Notes: generated from the letters alone by a model not told the origin. Counted from the stretch's first letter, positions 11,170 through 23,616 are shown. The stretch: DNA of 64,000 nucleotides from Brachypterus glaber (GCA_958510825.1 OY294051.1:29251265-29315264); one strand, 5' to 3'. Numbers and translations: made by a program.

Positions 11170-12600
11170 TTAAAACTTGGAATTTTATATAAAAAAGCTT
11201 AAACGAGAGCAAATCAGCTGATTTGATCGGATGCCATTTTAAAATTAGATATGGACCATAAGATATCGAATTCATAATATAGATAATATAGATTTCTGTT
11301 ATTTTTTGTTAAGTTTCTGATAATAACGATCAATATTGTAAAAACATGAAATTTTATGTAGCCTATATCACTCAGGTGATTAAGACGACTCAATCGTAAA
11401 AATCGGCCCAGTATAAATATATAAAGTCCAAACTACTGCAGTAGTTTAGGGGAACAAACAAAAACGTTTATACATACTAACACGTGAAAAGCATAACCCT
11501 CCTTCCGCGTTGCTGTAGTCGGGTAGAAATAATATAAAATCATAAAAGTCTGATACGCGATATTAAGAAAACAATATAATTTTGTCTATAGGAAAAAAAT
11601 ACACAGATAAAAATATTATTTTAATACAAATAAAAATAATTTAAGTCAATTGACTTAAGTGAGAACTTAAGTGGGATTTAAAAGTACTTTTGATCCATTT
11701 AATATGTTTTTTTAATAAAGTTTCTATCTTTTAAAATAACGGAGATATTGTCCGGGAAGTAAAGGAGGATGTCAGAAAACGGCGATTTTTGGCCTAGCTG
11801 CGGAAATTTTCTGATCCTTGTAAAATCATTGTTTGGCTCTCCAGAAGACAAAAAGTAACTATCATTTTTCCCAGAAGTGAAGGGAACATTGTCAAAATGC
11901 ACAGTGAAAACCAAAAGTCGGTCAAAAATGTGATTATTTGCATACGACTATTTTTGATAGCGCTGATTACGAATATTCGAATATGATAATAAAACTTGTC
12001 AAAAAGGAAACCCCACGTCATTAGTGTGGTCGTTTCTTTCTACTTTCGTACGATTTTGATAAAATTTGAAATGCAAGTTTCTTGTGAAAATTATTATGTG
12101 TGAATCCATACCTATAAGTTCAAAATTTAAAATGACATAGGAAATATGGCAAATAAAGTTTATTAAACAAACCGAGGTGCCCGACAAAAAAAAACAAAAT
12201 TAAACAATTAAGATATTATTTTTGTGTGTGCGCATATACAACATTTTACTTGCGACTCTGAAACCTGTACGTGTTACAGGTTAATGGTATATTTTAAAAC
12301 CGTTACCACGAAATTTTCCTTTATTTAACAAGCGTATATGAATTTTCCTAAAAATAAAATTTTATATTAAAAAACTGTTTACAGCCGGCTAGCACTGGAT
12401 AAAAAAATATATAAAAACAATTGTGATGTATGGCCCACATGACCACTCTTGATACACGGTACTCAGTCGGTATCTAGAGAGTATACGATAGGTAGCTCCT
12501 ATAATAGGAGCTACCTATAATAATTATGCGTCCATTTCTACAAAATTTCATTTTTACGATGCGCCTATTTTTTATAATTTAAAAAAAATGCGCCCCTTGT
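11170..12600. other. Spacer without recognised gene
   Basis: Three overlapping - strand frames at 11,699-12,187 are short and unrelated to any family I know. A perfect small palindrome 'taggtagctcctata' plus its complement lies at about 12,490-12,520. At 12,610-12,790 a piece of the 'gacagac' dispersed repeat follows ('atggatggacggacagac'). Confidence 0.4.
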
Positions 12601-12786
12601 ATGATTTTATTTTTTAAGGGATGTTTTTCAAAAATAGTAGGGTTCATCCCCTCGCAGAAGTGGATTTTTCCTGGAAATTCATATTGATCGAAATGTGACA
12701 CGGATGGATGGACGGACAGACAGACGGATTTTTTAAAATTTGTTCAGATAAAAAATATTTTTTATAGAAAAAATTGATCCAGGGTA

Positions 12787-13684
12787 CCCTGGTAGAAAAG
12801 TACATAAATCTAACTTAACATAACATTAGATTAGTGACATTTTTATGTTTAGTCTCAAACGTTATACAAAAACGTTATAAAATATATAAATCTAACCTTA
12901 AAAACTAACGTTTGACAAAAACGTTATAAAATATATAAATCTAACCTTAAAAACTAATGTTTGACAAAAACGTTATAAAATACATAAATCTAATGTTAGT
13001 TTCCCAACTAAATTCTAACCTTTTTTTAACCTTATTGTAACTTTAAATATTTTTTAAATTTCTATTATTAATACGTAAGCTATAGTAGAAAAAAATCATT
13101 TCAGACAGCTATGTGCCTAGGTTTGATAATTATTTATTATTTCTATAATAAATTTAAAAAAATATTCCCCAATAGTCAAAATTATAGTAAGTCTGGCAAC
13201 GCTGTACTATAATTGAAAAAATATTTTAAGATTCTGAATTTATAAATAAATATTAAGTAACTAAATATAAAGTTTTTCTGAGAGGTAAACGTATTTATCG
13301 AAGTCTAACAGGATATTACACGAAAAATATTTAGGGACACCTAAAAAGATTGCTATTTTATATATAAATGTAACGAAATTATGTTCAAGAATATTATGAT
13401 TGTTAAAATACATTAAGATTTATTTATATGAATAAATTTGTCTCCAGATGCCATATTATGATGCAGGTAGAAATTTCCTAGTTGGCCACGCCCCCCCGAA
13501 AGTTAGAAATTAAACGTACTTATAACGTATTTCTAACTTAAAGATCTAACGAGAGATTAACGTTTGCAACTAACGTTTGATTCTAACGTTAAAAAGCGGG
13601 ACATTTGCACATATTTTATAACGTACTTTTTTACAGTTTTCTAACATTCGAAAATCGTTATTCTAAGTTAAATTTCTACTAGGC
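12787..13684. mobile_element. MITE with 'accctggtagaaa' / 'tttctactaggct' ends, copy A
   Basis: This is the same element as 20,366-21,446. The ends are imperfect inverted repeats ('accctggtagaaaagtac' and 'gttaaatttctactaggc'). Three tandem repeats of about 64 bp near the left end (12,850-13,000) carry 'gacaaaaacgttataaaat'. There is no ORF. Copy A keeps the interior (13,450-13,620) that copy B has lost or had replaced. Confidence 0.7.
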
Positions 13685-14019
13685 TAATTATAATTAATAA
13701 ATTAATAATTGATTAGTTAAAATTATTGACGATTTTGAAAATTTGACAACCATCGTATAATATTTTTTTATCTTGAGACACTGTACAATTGAACTTTAAT
13801 TTTTGTTAAAAACACGCAACATTGCATGTCCCTCCTTAAATATTAAAGTACGTTACTTTAGAACTATAGTGTTTTTAACAAAAATTTAAGTACATTTGTA
13901 TAGGATCATAACTTCATATCCATTTGTAACTAAATATTCAGTTTACTTTTTAAAGGGGAGTATATAAATGCGGAATATTTAAACATAAATATAACGTTTA
14001 TAATAGTATATTTTATATA
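13685..14019. other. AT-rich spacer
   Basis: No gene is visible. An inverted pair 'aactttaatttttgttaaaaaca' / 'tgtttttaacaaaaattt' at about 13,793-13,890 forms a possible stem. Confidence 0.4.
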
Positions 14020-15358
14020 CACTTCTGCTCAAAAATATCGGCCCACCTAAAAAAATACACATTTTTGAATGCAAATATCTCCAAAACTATTTAATGGATT
14101 TATTCGATCTTTTTTTTATTTTGAAGCTTGAACTTTTAGCTCTTACTTACTGGAATAAAAATTATCAAACATCTTTTTTTATACCGGCAGCAATGAAAAG
14201 TGCACAGCTATGTTTTTTTACTGCACCTTTCGATATGCGCATGGTTCGCCACTGCATATTTTTTTACAATTTAATTAATTGATTTTATAGCCTAATTAAA
14301 TGGAAGTAATCTCTTTTTAAATTTTTTAATTTTCCTTTTCTCGTTTAGGAGATATAAGGTTTTTTCTAAAAATTTACATTTTTGCAAGTAACAAAAAAAC
14401 TACGCAATGGATTTAATTGATTTTTTTTTAATTTGAAGCTTAAATCGTAAACTTTTATTTATTTAATTTAGGTTTCTGTTGGAAACATGTTTAAACTGAG
14501 TTTACATTGCTTAAATAGTCATGTTTTTTTTACTCGATTTTTTTTGTTGCAATTTAAACACAAACTCAAATCTTTCCATAAGTTTTAAAACTTATTCTAA
14601 TAGCCACACTTATTGTGACTGATTCCGTCTTTTATTTTTTATCATAAGTCTTCTCATTTAGGAGAAATTATGTTTTTTTGGTAAATAAGGACTTTTTAAG
14701 TGGTGGGCTAGTGCCACCCCTGTAACTAACTTTTTTATGATTGACAAGACTTGTCACTTATGTGACAATACTTTTTTAACTCGTTAAAATTTTATTTAAT
14801 TGTATTATTTAAATGGAAACAAGTCCGGAAGTAGCTGCCCAAGCTGTAGCTCTGCTACAAGAAGGGCACAGTCAGCGTTATGTTGCTCAACAGTTAAATA
14901 TTACGAGAGCAGCGGTAAGAAGAGTATTCCAACGTTTTGAGGAGACCGGTTCCTTTAGTCGACGCCAAGGAGCTGGCAGACATAGGTGCACGTCCGCTCG
15001 GGATGACCGATTTATCGAGCTTAATTCCCTGCGGAATCTTCGTCTAAATTCAGTTAATTTGAGATCACGGCTTCAAGAAACAAGAGGTGTAGCAGTAAGT
15101 AGGTCCACTATTGGTCGAAGGCTTTTTGAAAGAAACCTTTGCTCTTATAAGGCCGCAACTGGACCTAAACTCACTGCTAACCATCGTCGTGCCAGGCTGC
15201 AGTTTGCAAGAAGACATTTAAACTGGGACAGAAACCAATGGGCAAAGGTTATGTTTTCTGATGAAACCAGGATATGTCTATTTGGGAATGATGCAAGACA
15301 GCGTGTCTACCGACGTCCTGGAGAACGTTATGCACAGGCCTGCATTGCAGAAAAAGTA
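14020..15358 (+). mobile_element. Tc1-like transposon copy, 3'-truncated
   Basis: The left end 'cacttctgctcaaaaat' follows a TA (14,018-19). The first ~700 bp are the long terminal arm also seen at both ends of the complete element at 46,306-48,973. The transposase gene starts at 14,813. Homology stops at about 15,358 inside the gene, and no right arm follows, so this copy has one end and cannot move by itself. Confidence 0.85.
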
Positions 15359-15445
15359 GTATGGAATAGACAATATTTCGCGCGAGAGGAAACTTTGTCA
15401 TACGAGCCGGCAGGCGAGTATGACGGTCCCGCGAGCGTGGAATGA
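14813..15445 (+). pseudogene. Tc1-like transposase, truncated and chimeric
   Basis: About 180 N-terminal residues are nearly identical to the - strand copy at 47,363-48,193; differences seen are Q/E at residue 16 and L/R at residue 76. The N-terminus has paired helix-turn-helix DNA-binding regions (QRYVAQQLNITRAAVRRVF, then SRSTIGRRL). The first catalytic Asp lies in VMFSDETRICLF. After IAEKV the frame runs into foreign GC-rich sequence and stops after about 28 extra codons. The second and third catalytic acids are therefore absent. It is a dead transposase fragment. Its close match to the other copy implies recent activity of the family. Confidence 0.88.
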
Positions 15446-15456
15446 CTATTCCATAC
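15359..15456. repeat. 98-bp palindromic insert with 11-bp terminal inverted repeats
   Basis: The ends 'gtatggaatag' (15,359-69) and 'ctattccatac' (15,446-56) are perfect inverted repeats. Inside is a second palindrome, 'gtcatac'...'gtatgac' (15,397-15,424), centred on GCCGGC. It is distinctly GC-rich against its surroundings. It forms the junction that truncates the Tc1-like gene. Whether it is a tiny mobile element or the end of a larger one is unknown. Confidence 0.6.
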
Positions 15457-15751
15457 GTGTTGTAGACTATACTTTTCTTCGACTGCAAATATGAAACACT
15501 GTATGGCTTTAAACTGCGGACAAGGTTAAAAACAATGTTTTTTGTGACTCGACATTGTAAATGCAACAAAACACATATTTTTAAATAAAGCAATTAATGT
15601 TATTCAATAATTTTATCAAATCAGTACTTAAAAAAGATTTTTATTTAATTTTATCACATATTTCAAAATTATAATGCAAAAATTGAAGATTACGTCAGAT
15701 TGTTATGACATATATCAGGTTTAAATATTTAACAATATTACATTACATTAC
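15457..15751. other. Unassigned stretch beyond the truncated Tc1 copy
   Basis: A short + strand string at about 15,491 reads M-K-H-C-M-A-L-N-C-G, reminiscent of the first zinc ligands of a THAP domain, but the frame stops within a few codons. This is too little to call. The rest is AT-rich. Confidence 0.25.
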
Positions 15752-16016
15752 ATGTTTGTTTAACCTCGTACTATTCTACTTAATTAAGCATCCCCTAAGT
15801 CCAGGACTTGTGTGGGCTAGTAGTAGAGGGAACCACCGGCTTATACTGACTTTCGAACCAGTTTCTAGGGAGTGTCCGTTTCACTTATCGCCTTCGCCAA
15901 ATTTCAATTATTAATTAACTGAAAAAGGCAAATCGGCGCCAGTGAGAATCGAACTCACGATAGTAGACTTGCTATGCATACGCGCTAGCCACTACGCTAT
16001 GCCTCCCATATCATGG
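15752..16016 (-). repeat. tRNA-derived SINE copy
   Basis: On the - strand a tRNA-like head has box A-like 'tagcgtagtggctagcg' and box B 'gagttcgattctc', then 'ggcgcc', the 'cagttaattaataattgaaatt' body and the conserved block 'cttaggggatgctta'. It ends in 'aacaaacatg' at the left. It is the best-preserved head of the four copies in the window. Confidence 0.82.
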
Positions 16017-16471
16017 GATCAATAGATGAAGCAGTTTTAATTTTTGGAACCAAATTGATAAAAAACTGGTCAAATATTAAGGAAAGCTAATAAACTTTAT
16101 GTAATTTTAACTCAAAACTTTAAATTGCATTAAATTATTCAATATTTCGTGGTAAAATATATATATTTTTGCTAATTTTGCTACAGTTTTCTTTAGTTTT
16201 ATAAACAAGAGATGGCACTAAATATGCTCATTCTAACACTTGATACGGAATATTCATACCGTATCTAGAGCTAGAATGGATTCATTCTGTGTTTGAAAAG
16301 TGTTTGTATTTGTTTACATTCTAAAGCAGTCGTAGAAAAGAATTATTAATATAAATGCTAAAGTTAAAAATTTACAATTTTGGCGAAGGCGCATACATTG
16401 ATAACACATGTCTACGTTTAAAAACCTTTTAAAAACTATTTCGTCCATGATACTGCAATACCGCTTAACGT

Positions 16472-17312
16472 CCAATGGAGATTTATCCCGTTAGATTAGA
16501 CAGGGACAAAAGTTCTACCCAAAAAGGATAGAAGACATACATACACTCCCACTTTCACCCAACCAAACAAATTCTGTATTTGTTCTTTGTTGACAAATAC
16601 AATATTTACTTGGCCGGGCGAAAAGTGAAACTATATTATTTTTATTAAAGAAATTACTGGCGCCATCTAAATTTTAGTAGAATTATCTTATTCTACAGAT
16701 TCACATTTGGACTTTTTGCTACACTTTCCGGCCAACCAAATAAATACTGTATTTGTTTGCCTTTCGTTAAGTGATCTTAAGGTCGGTTTATCCAATAATT
16801 AACATTAAACTACCGCACTATGAACAAGAATAGGCTTTTCCTCGGCCAAAATTCGCTTTGTGTATTTTCGTGAAAACTGGTGTCTGGGGTTTTTGAGGTT
16901 GGTTTAACCGAATGGAGCTCTCTACAACTAGAATTATGAAACAAAAGACGCCTACCCTATCTCTATCTCATTTGTGCTACACTTTCCAGCCAACCAAATA
17001 AATACTGTATTTGTTTTTCATATAACAAATACAGTATTTATTTGGTTGGCCGGAAAGTGTAGCACTGAGCGGCAGGAACGAACATAGCTAATGTGAATCT
17101 GTAGAATAAGATAAAAATTTAGATGGCGCCAGTAATTTCTTTAATAAAAATAATACTTTTTGCCCGGCCAAGTAAATATTGTATTTGTTCAACAAAGAAC
17201 AAATACAGAATTTGTTTGGTTGGGTAGAAGTGGGAGTGTTCTTTATGTCTTCTATCCTTTTTGGGTAGAACTTTTGTCGCTGTCTAATCTAACGGGAGAA
17301 ATCGCCATTGGT
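16472..17312. mobile_element. Composite of two head-to-head hairpin MITE copies
   Basis: A partial copy in + orientation (about 16,472-16,765) and a near-complete copy in - orientation (about 16,910-17,312) of the element seen whole at 23,617-24,033 and 32,296-32,712. Shared marks are 'caatggagat', 'gacagggacaaaagttc', 'cactcccacttccaccc', 'ggcgccatctaaatttta' and 'ttccggccaaccaaataa'. About 145 bp of unrelated sequence separates the two. The second copy keeps the ~41-bp-stem hairpin at about 16,976-17,063. Confidence 0.7.
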
Positions 17313-18360
17313 TGTTGAAAATTCAAAATAGCGGATCTAATACGGATACAACATTTCTAGAATTTTAATGGTTTTGAGAAAAAATGGTAAAGTACTTTTG
17401 TGAAAAAGGTTTATATTGAAGGAATATAAAGATAAAGTTGACGACCTATGAAATAAACTATAAAATGTGACATTTTTAAACTTTTTGTTGATATTTATAC
17501 TCAACTGTACCATGTTATCAGTTATTTTTATCAGTTAATAAGCCGCTTTGTACTTTTTAAAAGTAAAACCCGTTATAAAAGAAAAAATATGTTTATAAAA
17601 TTAATGTTATGTGCCACTTAAAAATTACTAAAAAGGTTTTACACCGAAAAAACGAACATTTCGACTTAAAAGTGAAAATGTAACAGTAAATAAAATTACG
17701 TTTTATATACCGAATTTTTTTATAAAACACGTATTTTATACCGTAAAATTAGATTTAAACAATAAATTTTCAGTATTTTCTTCGTAAAATAAATAAACAT
17801 TTAGTTTGTAATATAAAATTACGGCACGCATAATAGGTTCATATGTTGCCCACATGTGCCAGAAATTCTATTAAACAGCTAATGTTGGAAAACTGATTTT
17901 ATACTCCGGACATTAAATTCCGGACAGCTAAAAAATTGCCATTCTTTAAATTAAAATATTTCGAAAACTAATTAATGGATTTGACTGATTCTTTTTTTGT
18001 TTTAAAGTTTAAACATTCTCTACTTTTGTTTGTATTAAGAATGATTAAAAAAGTACTAAATGGGAAATCTGCCCCCGCGGCGTTTTCTATTTGGATTTGG
18101 GGGATCGTTTTGATACAAAATAAAAATAATTCAGACAAATTTTCAGCTCTTAACCTCAAGCAGTTTTCAAGTTATTTAAAAAAAAAACTATTTTTTCGAA
18201 TTTATTTTTTTTTTAATAGTTAAAATGAAAATTAAAAAATTGCGATTATTTTCCAATGCTTACGGTAAACGACATAAAAAAATACTTTTGTTATGATCCC
18301 CAGATGAACAACCGATTTTTTTCAATTTTTTCGAAGTGGTGGAACATATGAAAAAAATTA
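17313..18360. other. AT-rich spacer, no gene seen
   Basis: Overlapping + and - frames at 17,968-18,223 are mutual shadows without domains. 'ccggacattaaattccgg' at about 17,906 is a small palindrome. Confidence 0.4.
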
Positions 18361-19139
18361 CCCAGGTAGCAAGGGATGTTATATTACAAGAAATTAACAT
18401 CACTTTTGGGTGTATTTTTAAACTAAATCATAAAATCACATAATATTGAAAAATAACATGTATTTAATATCACATTTGCAACGTAATACGTGTGACGTGA
18501 CAACCATGTTATTTAATAACAAATATTTAGCAACGCTGTGAATATATCGCATGTCACATATTAACGTGGCTTTCACGTAAATGTCATGTTATTTTGCTTC
18601 TCACCGACGTTCGAAGCAAAAAAATCGATATAAGATGATGTTGATAGAGTAAATTATTATAAGGAAATTCTATACACATTATACGGTTTCCAGTGGATAG
18701 GGGGCTCTGCCGGGCTTCTCAAGACCACGGACACGGATTAAAGGAATATATTCTCCCCTTAATCTGCAATTTCGTATTTAGAATCTATCTGTTTCAATCT
18801 GTGATTGTTTCAATTACTGATTGATTTTAAATCCGATTTTTTTATAGGGTTATAGCGTTTTTAATGGTTTTAATTTAGAAAAAGCTAATATCCTAGAATA
18901 TTATTTAAATATTAAAGTACCAGTAACGGCATCCATAAGATATTAGATATAACAGGAATGTGGATTTATGATGTCACAAACACGTTATTTTCGGGATGTC
19001 ATTGTGTGATGTTATTAGGGGCGGACTTAGGACATCCCCACCATGCTACATTCTTGTTAAATGAGACTACAATCTTAACATCACATGTCACATATTAACG
19101 TGACTTTCACGTGAATGTCATGTTATTTTGCTACCTGGG
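18361..19139. mobile_element. 779-bp MITE, 'cccaggtagcaa' ends, TA duplication
   Basis: The ends 'cccaggtagcaa' and 'ttgctacctggg' are inverted, with TA on both sides (18,359-60 and 19,140-41). Subterminal blocks 'tgtcacatattaacgtg' and 'tttcacgt.aatgtcatg' occur at both ~18,560 and ~19,090, in the same orientation. There is no ORF, so it is non-autonomous. Confidence 0.75.
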
Positions 19140-19189
19140 TAAAAACTATTTTTTTTTCTGTAACACCGACACCGACACAAAAAAAACTC

Positions 19190-19480
19190 GAGTGCGGTCA
19201 GTTCTTACGTATTTTGGGTTGCTGAATCTGAATCCGAGGTCGGCATTTAAAATTTAGCGTTTAAAATGGCGGATCCAATATGGCGGATTAGATTTTTAAA
19301 GTTGCTCGAATTTGCTTGAAACTTGGTACTCGGGGGTTTTTGGGGTCGCTGATTACGAACCTGGTGCCAGTTTTCCAAAATTTAATATAGCGGATCCAAT
19401 ATGGCGGATTAGATTTTTTTAATGTTTCCCTATTTATAAAACACCCTGTATATTTTGAGGAAATTTCAGTAGGGGTTATA
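19190..19480. repeat. Unit repeated twice: 'atggcggatccaatatggcgg'
   Basis: The blocks 'ggcggatccaatatgg' and 'cggattagattttt' occur at ~19,265 and ~19,390, each preceded by AAATTTA-type sequence. Around them, 'ggtttttggggtcgctgatt' resembles the end modules of other dispersed elements. The segment ends near 'aacaccctgtatatttt', a frequent MITE terminus. It is a repeat remnant. Confidence 0.4.
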
Positions 19481-19735
19481 TTATTTTGTTTTGTTTGTTT
19501 ATATAGGGATAGGCTATTCTGAGTAGCATTTAATTTGTTAGAAAGGCGGTCCCATATGGCCAAAGGAAGGTCTATATCAAAGGTGAATTAGATAAAAAGA
19601 AAAGTGTAATCAGTGTAATAGAATTATGGAATATTTATTTGTCATCTCTAACTGGATAAAAGTACTATTTAATAGACCTGTACCAATATGGGCAAATAAT
19701 TTCAGTGTCGTAGGAAAAATGCCAACGAATTAGAC

Positions 19736-20362
19736 CCTTTGGAGAGTTATAATAGTTATTTATGGTACTAGTGGGTAAAGTAAGATATTGCCCATGAGAA
19801 AATTAACCTGCGAGGCGTCAGCCAAGCATACAAGGTTTTATCCAATAAATATCTTAGGAATTCATATTTTTATTAAAAATTTTAATGACATTTACAAGAA
19901 AATAATTTGACAAGTGACAGTTGAGTGGGTAAAATAAATAATTATCCACTCAATAAAGTAAAAGCCACGCGGGGGTTATTATTGAGTTTATCTATTTAAA
20001 ATAAAGCTGGTAATTGTTTTATTATCTGTATGTATTGGATAATAGTTATTTATGGTACGACAGAGAAAACTAGGATTTTGCCCACGAGAAAATTAGCCCA
20101 CAAGGCTGAAGGCAGATTGGGTTAATTTTAAAGGGCAATATTAGTTTACTCACGAGTGGCATAACAAGTTTTATTCAATAAATAGCTTAAACATTCTGAT
20201 TTTTATTAAAAATTTTAATGACATTTACAAGAAAAAAAATGACAAGTGACAATTGAGTGGGTAAAATAAATAATTGTCCAATCTGTAAAGTAAAAACCAC
20301 GTGTGGGTTTCTTTATTTCAAATAAAGCTATCAATTGTCTTATTATCTGTATGTATTGGATA
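19736..20362. mobile_element. Two tandem copies of a ~310-bp MITE
   Basis: Each copy starts 'ggataatagttatttatgg' and ends 'ttatctgtatgtattgg', and they are joined head to tail at about 20,038. Shared interior: 'ttttaatgacatttacaag', 'gacaagtgaca.ttgagtggg' and 'gtaaaa.ccacg'. A third, more complete copy lies at 34,796-35,134. Its arm pair around 'aaattaacctg' / 'caggttaatttt' shows that the element is a foldback; the first copy here has lost one arm. Confidence 0.7.
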
Positions 20363-20365
20363 AAA

Positions 20366-21446
20366 CTACCCTGGTATAAAAGTACACAAATCTAACTTAA
20401 CATTAGATTAGTGACATTTTTATGTTTAGTCTCAAACGTTGTACAAAAACGTTATAAAATATATAAATCTAACCTTAAAAACTAACGTTTGACAAAAACG
20501 TTATAAAATATATAAATCTAACCTTAAAAACTAAGGTTTGACAAAAACGTTATAAAATACATAAATCTAACGTTAGTTTCCCAACTAAATTCTAACCTTT
20601 TTCTAACCTTATTCTAACTTTAAATATTTTTTAAATTTCTATTATTAATACGTAAGCTATAGTAGAAAATACTCATTTCAGACAGCTAGGTTTGATAATT
20701 ATTTATTATTTCTATAATAAGTTTAAAAAAATATTCCCCAAAAGTCAAAATTATGGTAAGTCTGGCAACGCTGTATTAGAATTGAAAAAATATTTTAAGA
20801 TTCTAAATGTATAAATAAATATTAACTAACTAAATATAAAGTTTGTCTGAGAGGTAAACGTATTTATCGAAGTATAACAGCATATTACACGAAAAATATT
20901 TAGGCCCACCTAAAAAGATGGCTATTTTATAAATAAATGTAACGAAATTATGTTTAAAAAGATTATGATTGCTAAAATATATTAAGATTTATTTATATGA
21001 ATAAATTTTCCTCCAGCTGTGATACTACCCGGGCGCACCGAGAGGGAGCAGCAAGGTAGCTGTCAGGTCTGTTGGCAGAGCTCACTTTAAGGACTTCCAA
21101 GCAACCAGGATCTGTACTAACGCTGCAAGCGAAAATGATCCTTAAGCAGTTTGGCGCCGATCCAAGTGCACTGGCAGCCAATAAACTTAAGGATCAAAGC
21201 CGCTCACTTAGCCAAAAAAGCCGACAAAAAGAGGTTCGAATCCCTCGCTAAACTGTAGGTCCCGGGGTACAACAACAAAAATCCTCGTTAGAGTAGAAAA
21301 ACTAGTAACACAGGGGTAGGCAAAAAGGACCATATGGTCTAGTTGCCAGGCTTGACCTCCCCACCATTACTACTACTACTACTACTACTTTATACAGTTT
21401 TCTAACGTTAAAAAAACGTTATTCTAACGTTTAATTTCTACTAGGG
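20366..21446. mobile_element. MITE with 'accctggtataaa' ends, copy B, carrying an insertion
   Basis: Same element as 12,787-13,684, with 'taaaactaccctggtataaaa' at the left and 'tttctactagggtag' at the right. The ~64-bp internal repeats are at 20,440-20,570. Between 21,011 and 21,392 an unrelated retroposon-like segment replaces part of the interior. Confidence 0.7.
21011..21392 (-). repeat. Retroposon-like insert ending in (TAC)n/(GTA)n
   Basis: The insert is less AT-rich than its host MITE. It contains a box B-like T-arm 'gaggttcgaatccctc' (21,233 region, + strand) and ends in a (TAC)n run at 21,366-21,390. Its (TAC)n-proximal block ('tagttgccaggcttgacctccccacc') recurs inverted beside the Tc1-like element at about 48,975-49,040. 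I read it as a SINE or LINE 3' end; the family is unknown. Confidence 0.45.
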
Positions 21447-22416
21447 TAGTAATTGTCTTATTATCTTATATATTGGATAGAAAAATTAATTACTAAGAAC
21501 TACTTTCTGAAAATACTTGCCTTAAGTGCCTGATTGTAAAAAAATAGTCAGTTTATATTGAAAAAAATATATTATTATTTTTTTTCCAAAAAATAAACAA
21601 AAAATTGAAAAGAAAAATATCAATAAAAATAATATTTTTAACCTTGGATAAGAAAGCTATGTACCAAAAAAGCTCTTATCTAAAAGCGTTCTCGAATTAA
21701 AGTGATCACATTTTTTTTTCGGACAGACTGATAGACCAACAAACAGATATTTTTTACAAAGAATAAATTATTTAAAAATTCCAATTTTTCTGTAAATTGT
21801 TTTTTGTTTTCCAAAAAAAATTAAAAGGACTGCATATTTGATAAAATTTAAATTTGTTTTATTGTATTATTGACTTTATTTTAAATCGGTGTAAATAATA
21901 TTTAGACAGAAAACCATAATGTTTTAGTCAGCAATTTTCTTAATCAGTCTCCCATAAAAATAAAAAAACATGTAGACAGAACATTCACGTATTTAATAAT
22001 ACAGCTCTGCAATGAAAAATTTGTTGAAATCTGTAGTTTTTGGTATTTTTATTCCAAAAATCACTTCCATTTATTTACCATCACGTCAGAACTACTTGCA
22101 TTTAAAATTAAAAAAAAAATGTTTTGTTTTGAATCATAAAATAATAAAAATTTCATTTCCTGTAAAAGAAATAAATAAAAAAAATTGACAACCAAAAAAG
22201 TTATTCAATTTTTAAATGGTAAAGTGACTTATGGGCCACCCTGTATTATTCTAGCGCATGCGCTGGGAATAATATAATAAAAGATGGAAAGTAGATATTT
22301 ATACTGAGTATTAAAAACACTCAAAATAATTAATGAATAGTACTAATACTATAATAATTTCTTGAAAACAACTACTTAAACTTGAAACAAATTATTGAAT
22401 TTTTTTAAATTAAATA
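21447..22416. other. Repeat debris, no gene
   Basis: A 'gacagac'-family piece lies at about 21,640-21,800, with a MITE end 'gacttatgggccaccctgta' at ~22,208. A palindromic end module 'ttctagcgcatgcgctgggaataatataat' sits at 22,243-22,280. Confidence 0.45.
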
Positions 22417-23002
22417 CAGCCTGTTCCAGAACTCGCGTACCGAAATTTGAGGGTATATTAAAAACCCTCTGGAAAATATGAAAAAAATTAAAAAAAAATC
22501 CATCTTCAATACTAATTAAAAAGGAAGCTATTTAATCTGACCAATCCTGTTGCTGATGTTAAATTACCTAAAAATTAGTTTTTCCCTACTTATTAGTAAC
22601 TATGGTTGCATTTTAATGGTTGACTCGTGCATTGTTTAAGACTTTCAACTTTAGAATCTTTTTAGGTTATTATATTTTGACAAAACCGACAGAGGTTATC
22701 AAATATTTTATTTTATAGGGTCACTCCATCCGGCGGTGGTTTTTTGACATTAATAAATATTTATGTCACATTAATCACCATGCCAACCTACAGAATATGT
22801 ACCTACAATAATTAAATTTGCTTCAATAGCTACAAATTCAACCTTTAATGGTAATTTATAATCAGCAACAGTATTGGTCCACTTATAGCGTTCTTATTTT
22901 TGAATTGAACGAAGATGGATTTTTTTTGAAATTTTTTTCATATTTTCCAGAGGGTTTTTAATATACCCTCAAATTTCGGTACGCGAGTTCTGGAACAGGC
23001 TG
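22417..23002. mobile_element. 586-bp MITE with long perfect ends
   Basis: Terminal inverted repeats of about 75 bp start 'cagcctgttccagaac' and continue 'tcgcgtaccgaaattt', 'gagggtatattaaaaacc', 'ctctggaaaatatg'. TA lies at both sides (22,415-16 and 23,003-04). The interior is non-coding. The outer ~30 bp of this end are shared with one end only of the unrelated-bodied element at 24,595. Confidence 0.8.
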
Positions 23003-23074
23003 TATGTTTATATTAAGTATTTTCATACTTGTTGCAAGTATCACAAATATTTCATATGAGAACATTTCATAAAA

Positions 23075-23440
23075 TATGGAATAATTTTCTGGGGTCAGTG
23101 TGCCTATGTGCAGGATTTATTTAAGACCCAGAAGCGGGCGCTTCGTACGATTTTAGGCTTCAATCGCACCGAATCTTGTCGAAGTCACTTTAAAAATAAC
23201 AACATATTAACCGTAACGAGTTTATATGTATATGAGTTGTTAGTTTTTATATTCAAAAACAAATCTCTGTTTCAAAACTACAAAAGCTATTGCAGTAGAA
23301 ATTTGAATTATAACTTTCCCAGACATAGACTGGTTCAGTTTGAAAAAGGTTCACTTTACTCAAGTATTGCAGGGTTTAACAAACTACCGGATAATATAAA
23401 ATCTATAACAAACTTTAATATTTATAAAAAACGCATTTAA
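23075..23440 (+). pseudogene. LINE ORF2 C-terminal remnant
   Basis: The frame opens in YGIIFWGQCAYVQDLF and continues KTQKRALRTILG, the conserved post-RT region of jockey/CR1-like ORF2 proteins. It ends at a natural-looking stop after FNKLPDNIKSITNFNIYKKRI. All RT motifs are missing, so it is a severely 5'-truncated insertion. It differs from the LINE at 8.8-11.2 kb and belongs to a second family. The last ~400 codons of such proteins usually end this way. Confidence 0.75.
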
Positions 23441-23616
23441 CAATTTTAATAGATTTAGAACCCTATAATATCTCTGAGTATTTTGATGTTTTGATAACAT
23501 AACAGAATTAAGTTGTGCTTTTTACTTACATATTTCTAAATGTGATTCTTATTTTATTTAAATTTAATATTTTTTTAGTATATTAATTTTAACTTGTTAA
23601 ATATTGTATGTAATTT

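Noticed and set aside
15485..15530. THAP-like start (M-K-H-C-M-A-L-N-C)
   Set aside because: Only about a dozen residues resemble the domain before a stop, which is too short to support a THAP transposase call.
15249..15593. 114-codon - strand frame over the transposase junction
   Set aside because: It is antisense to the Tc1-like gene and continues into spacer. No domain is recognised.
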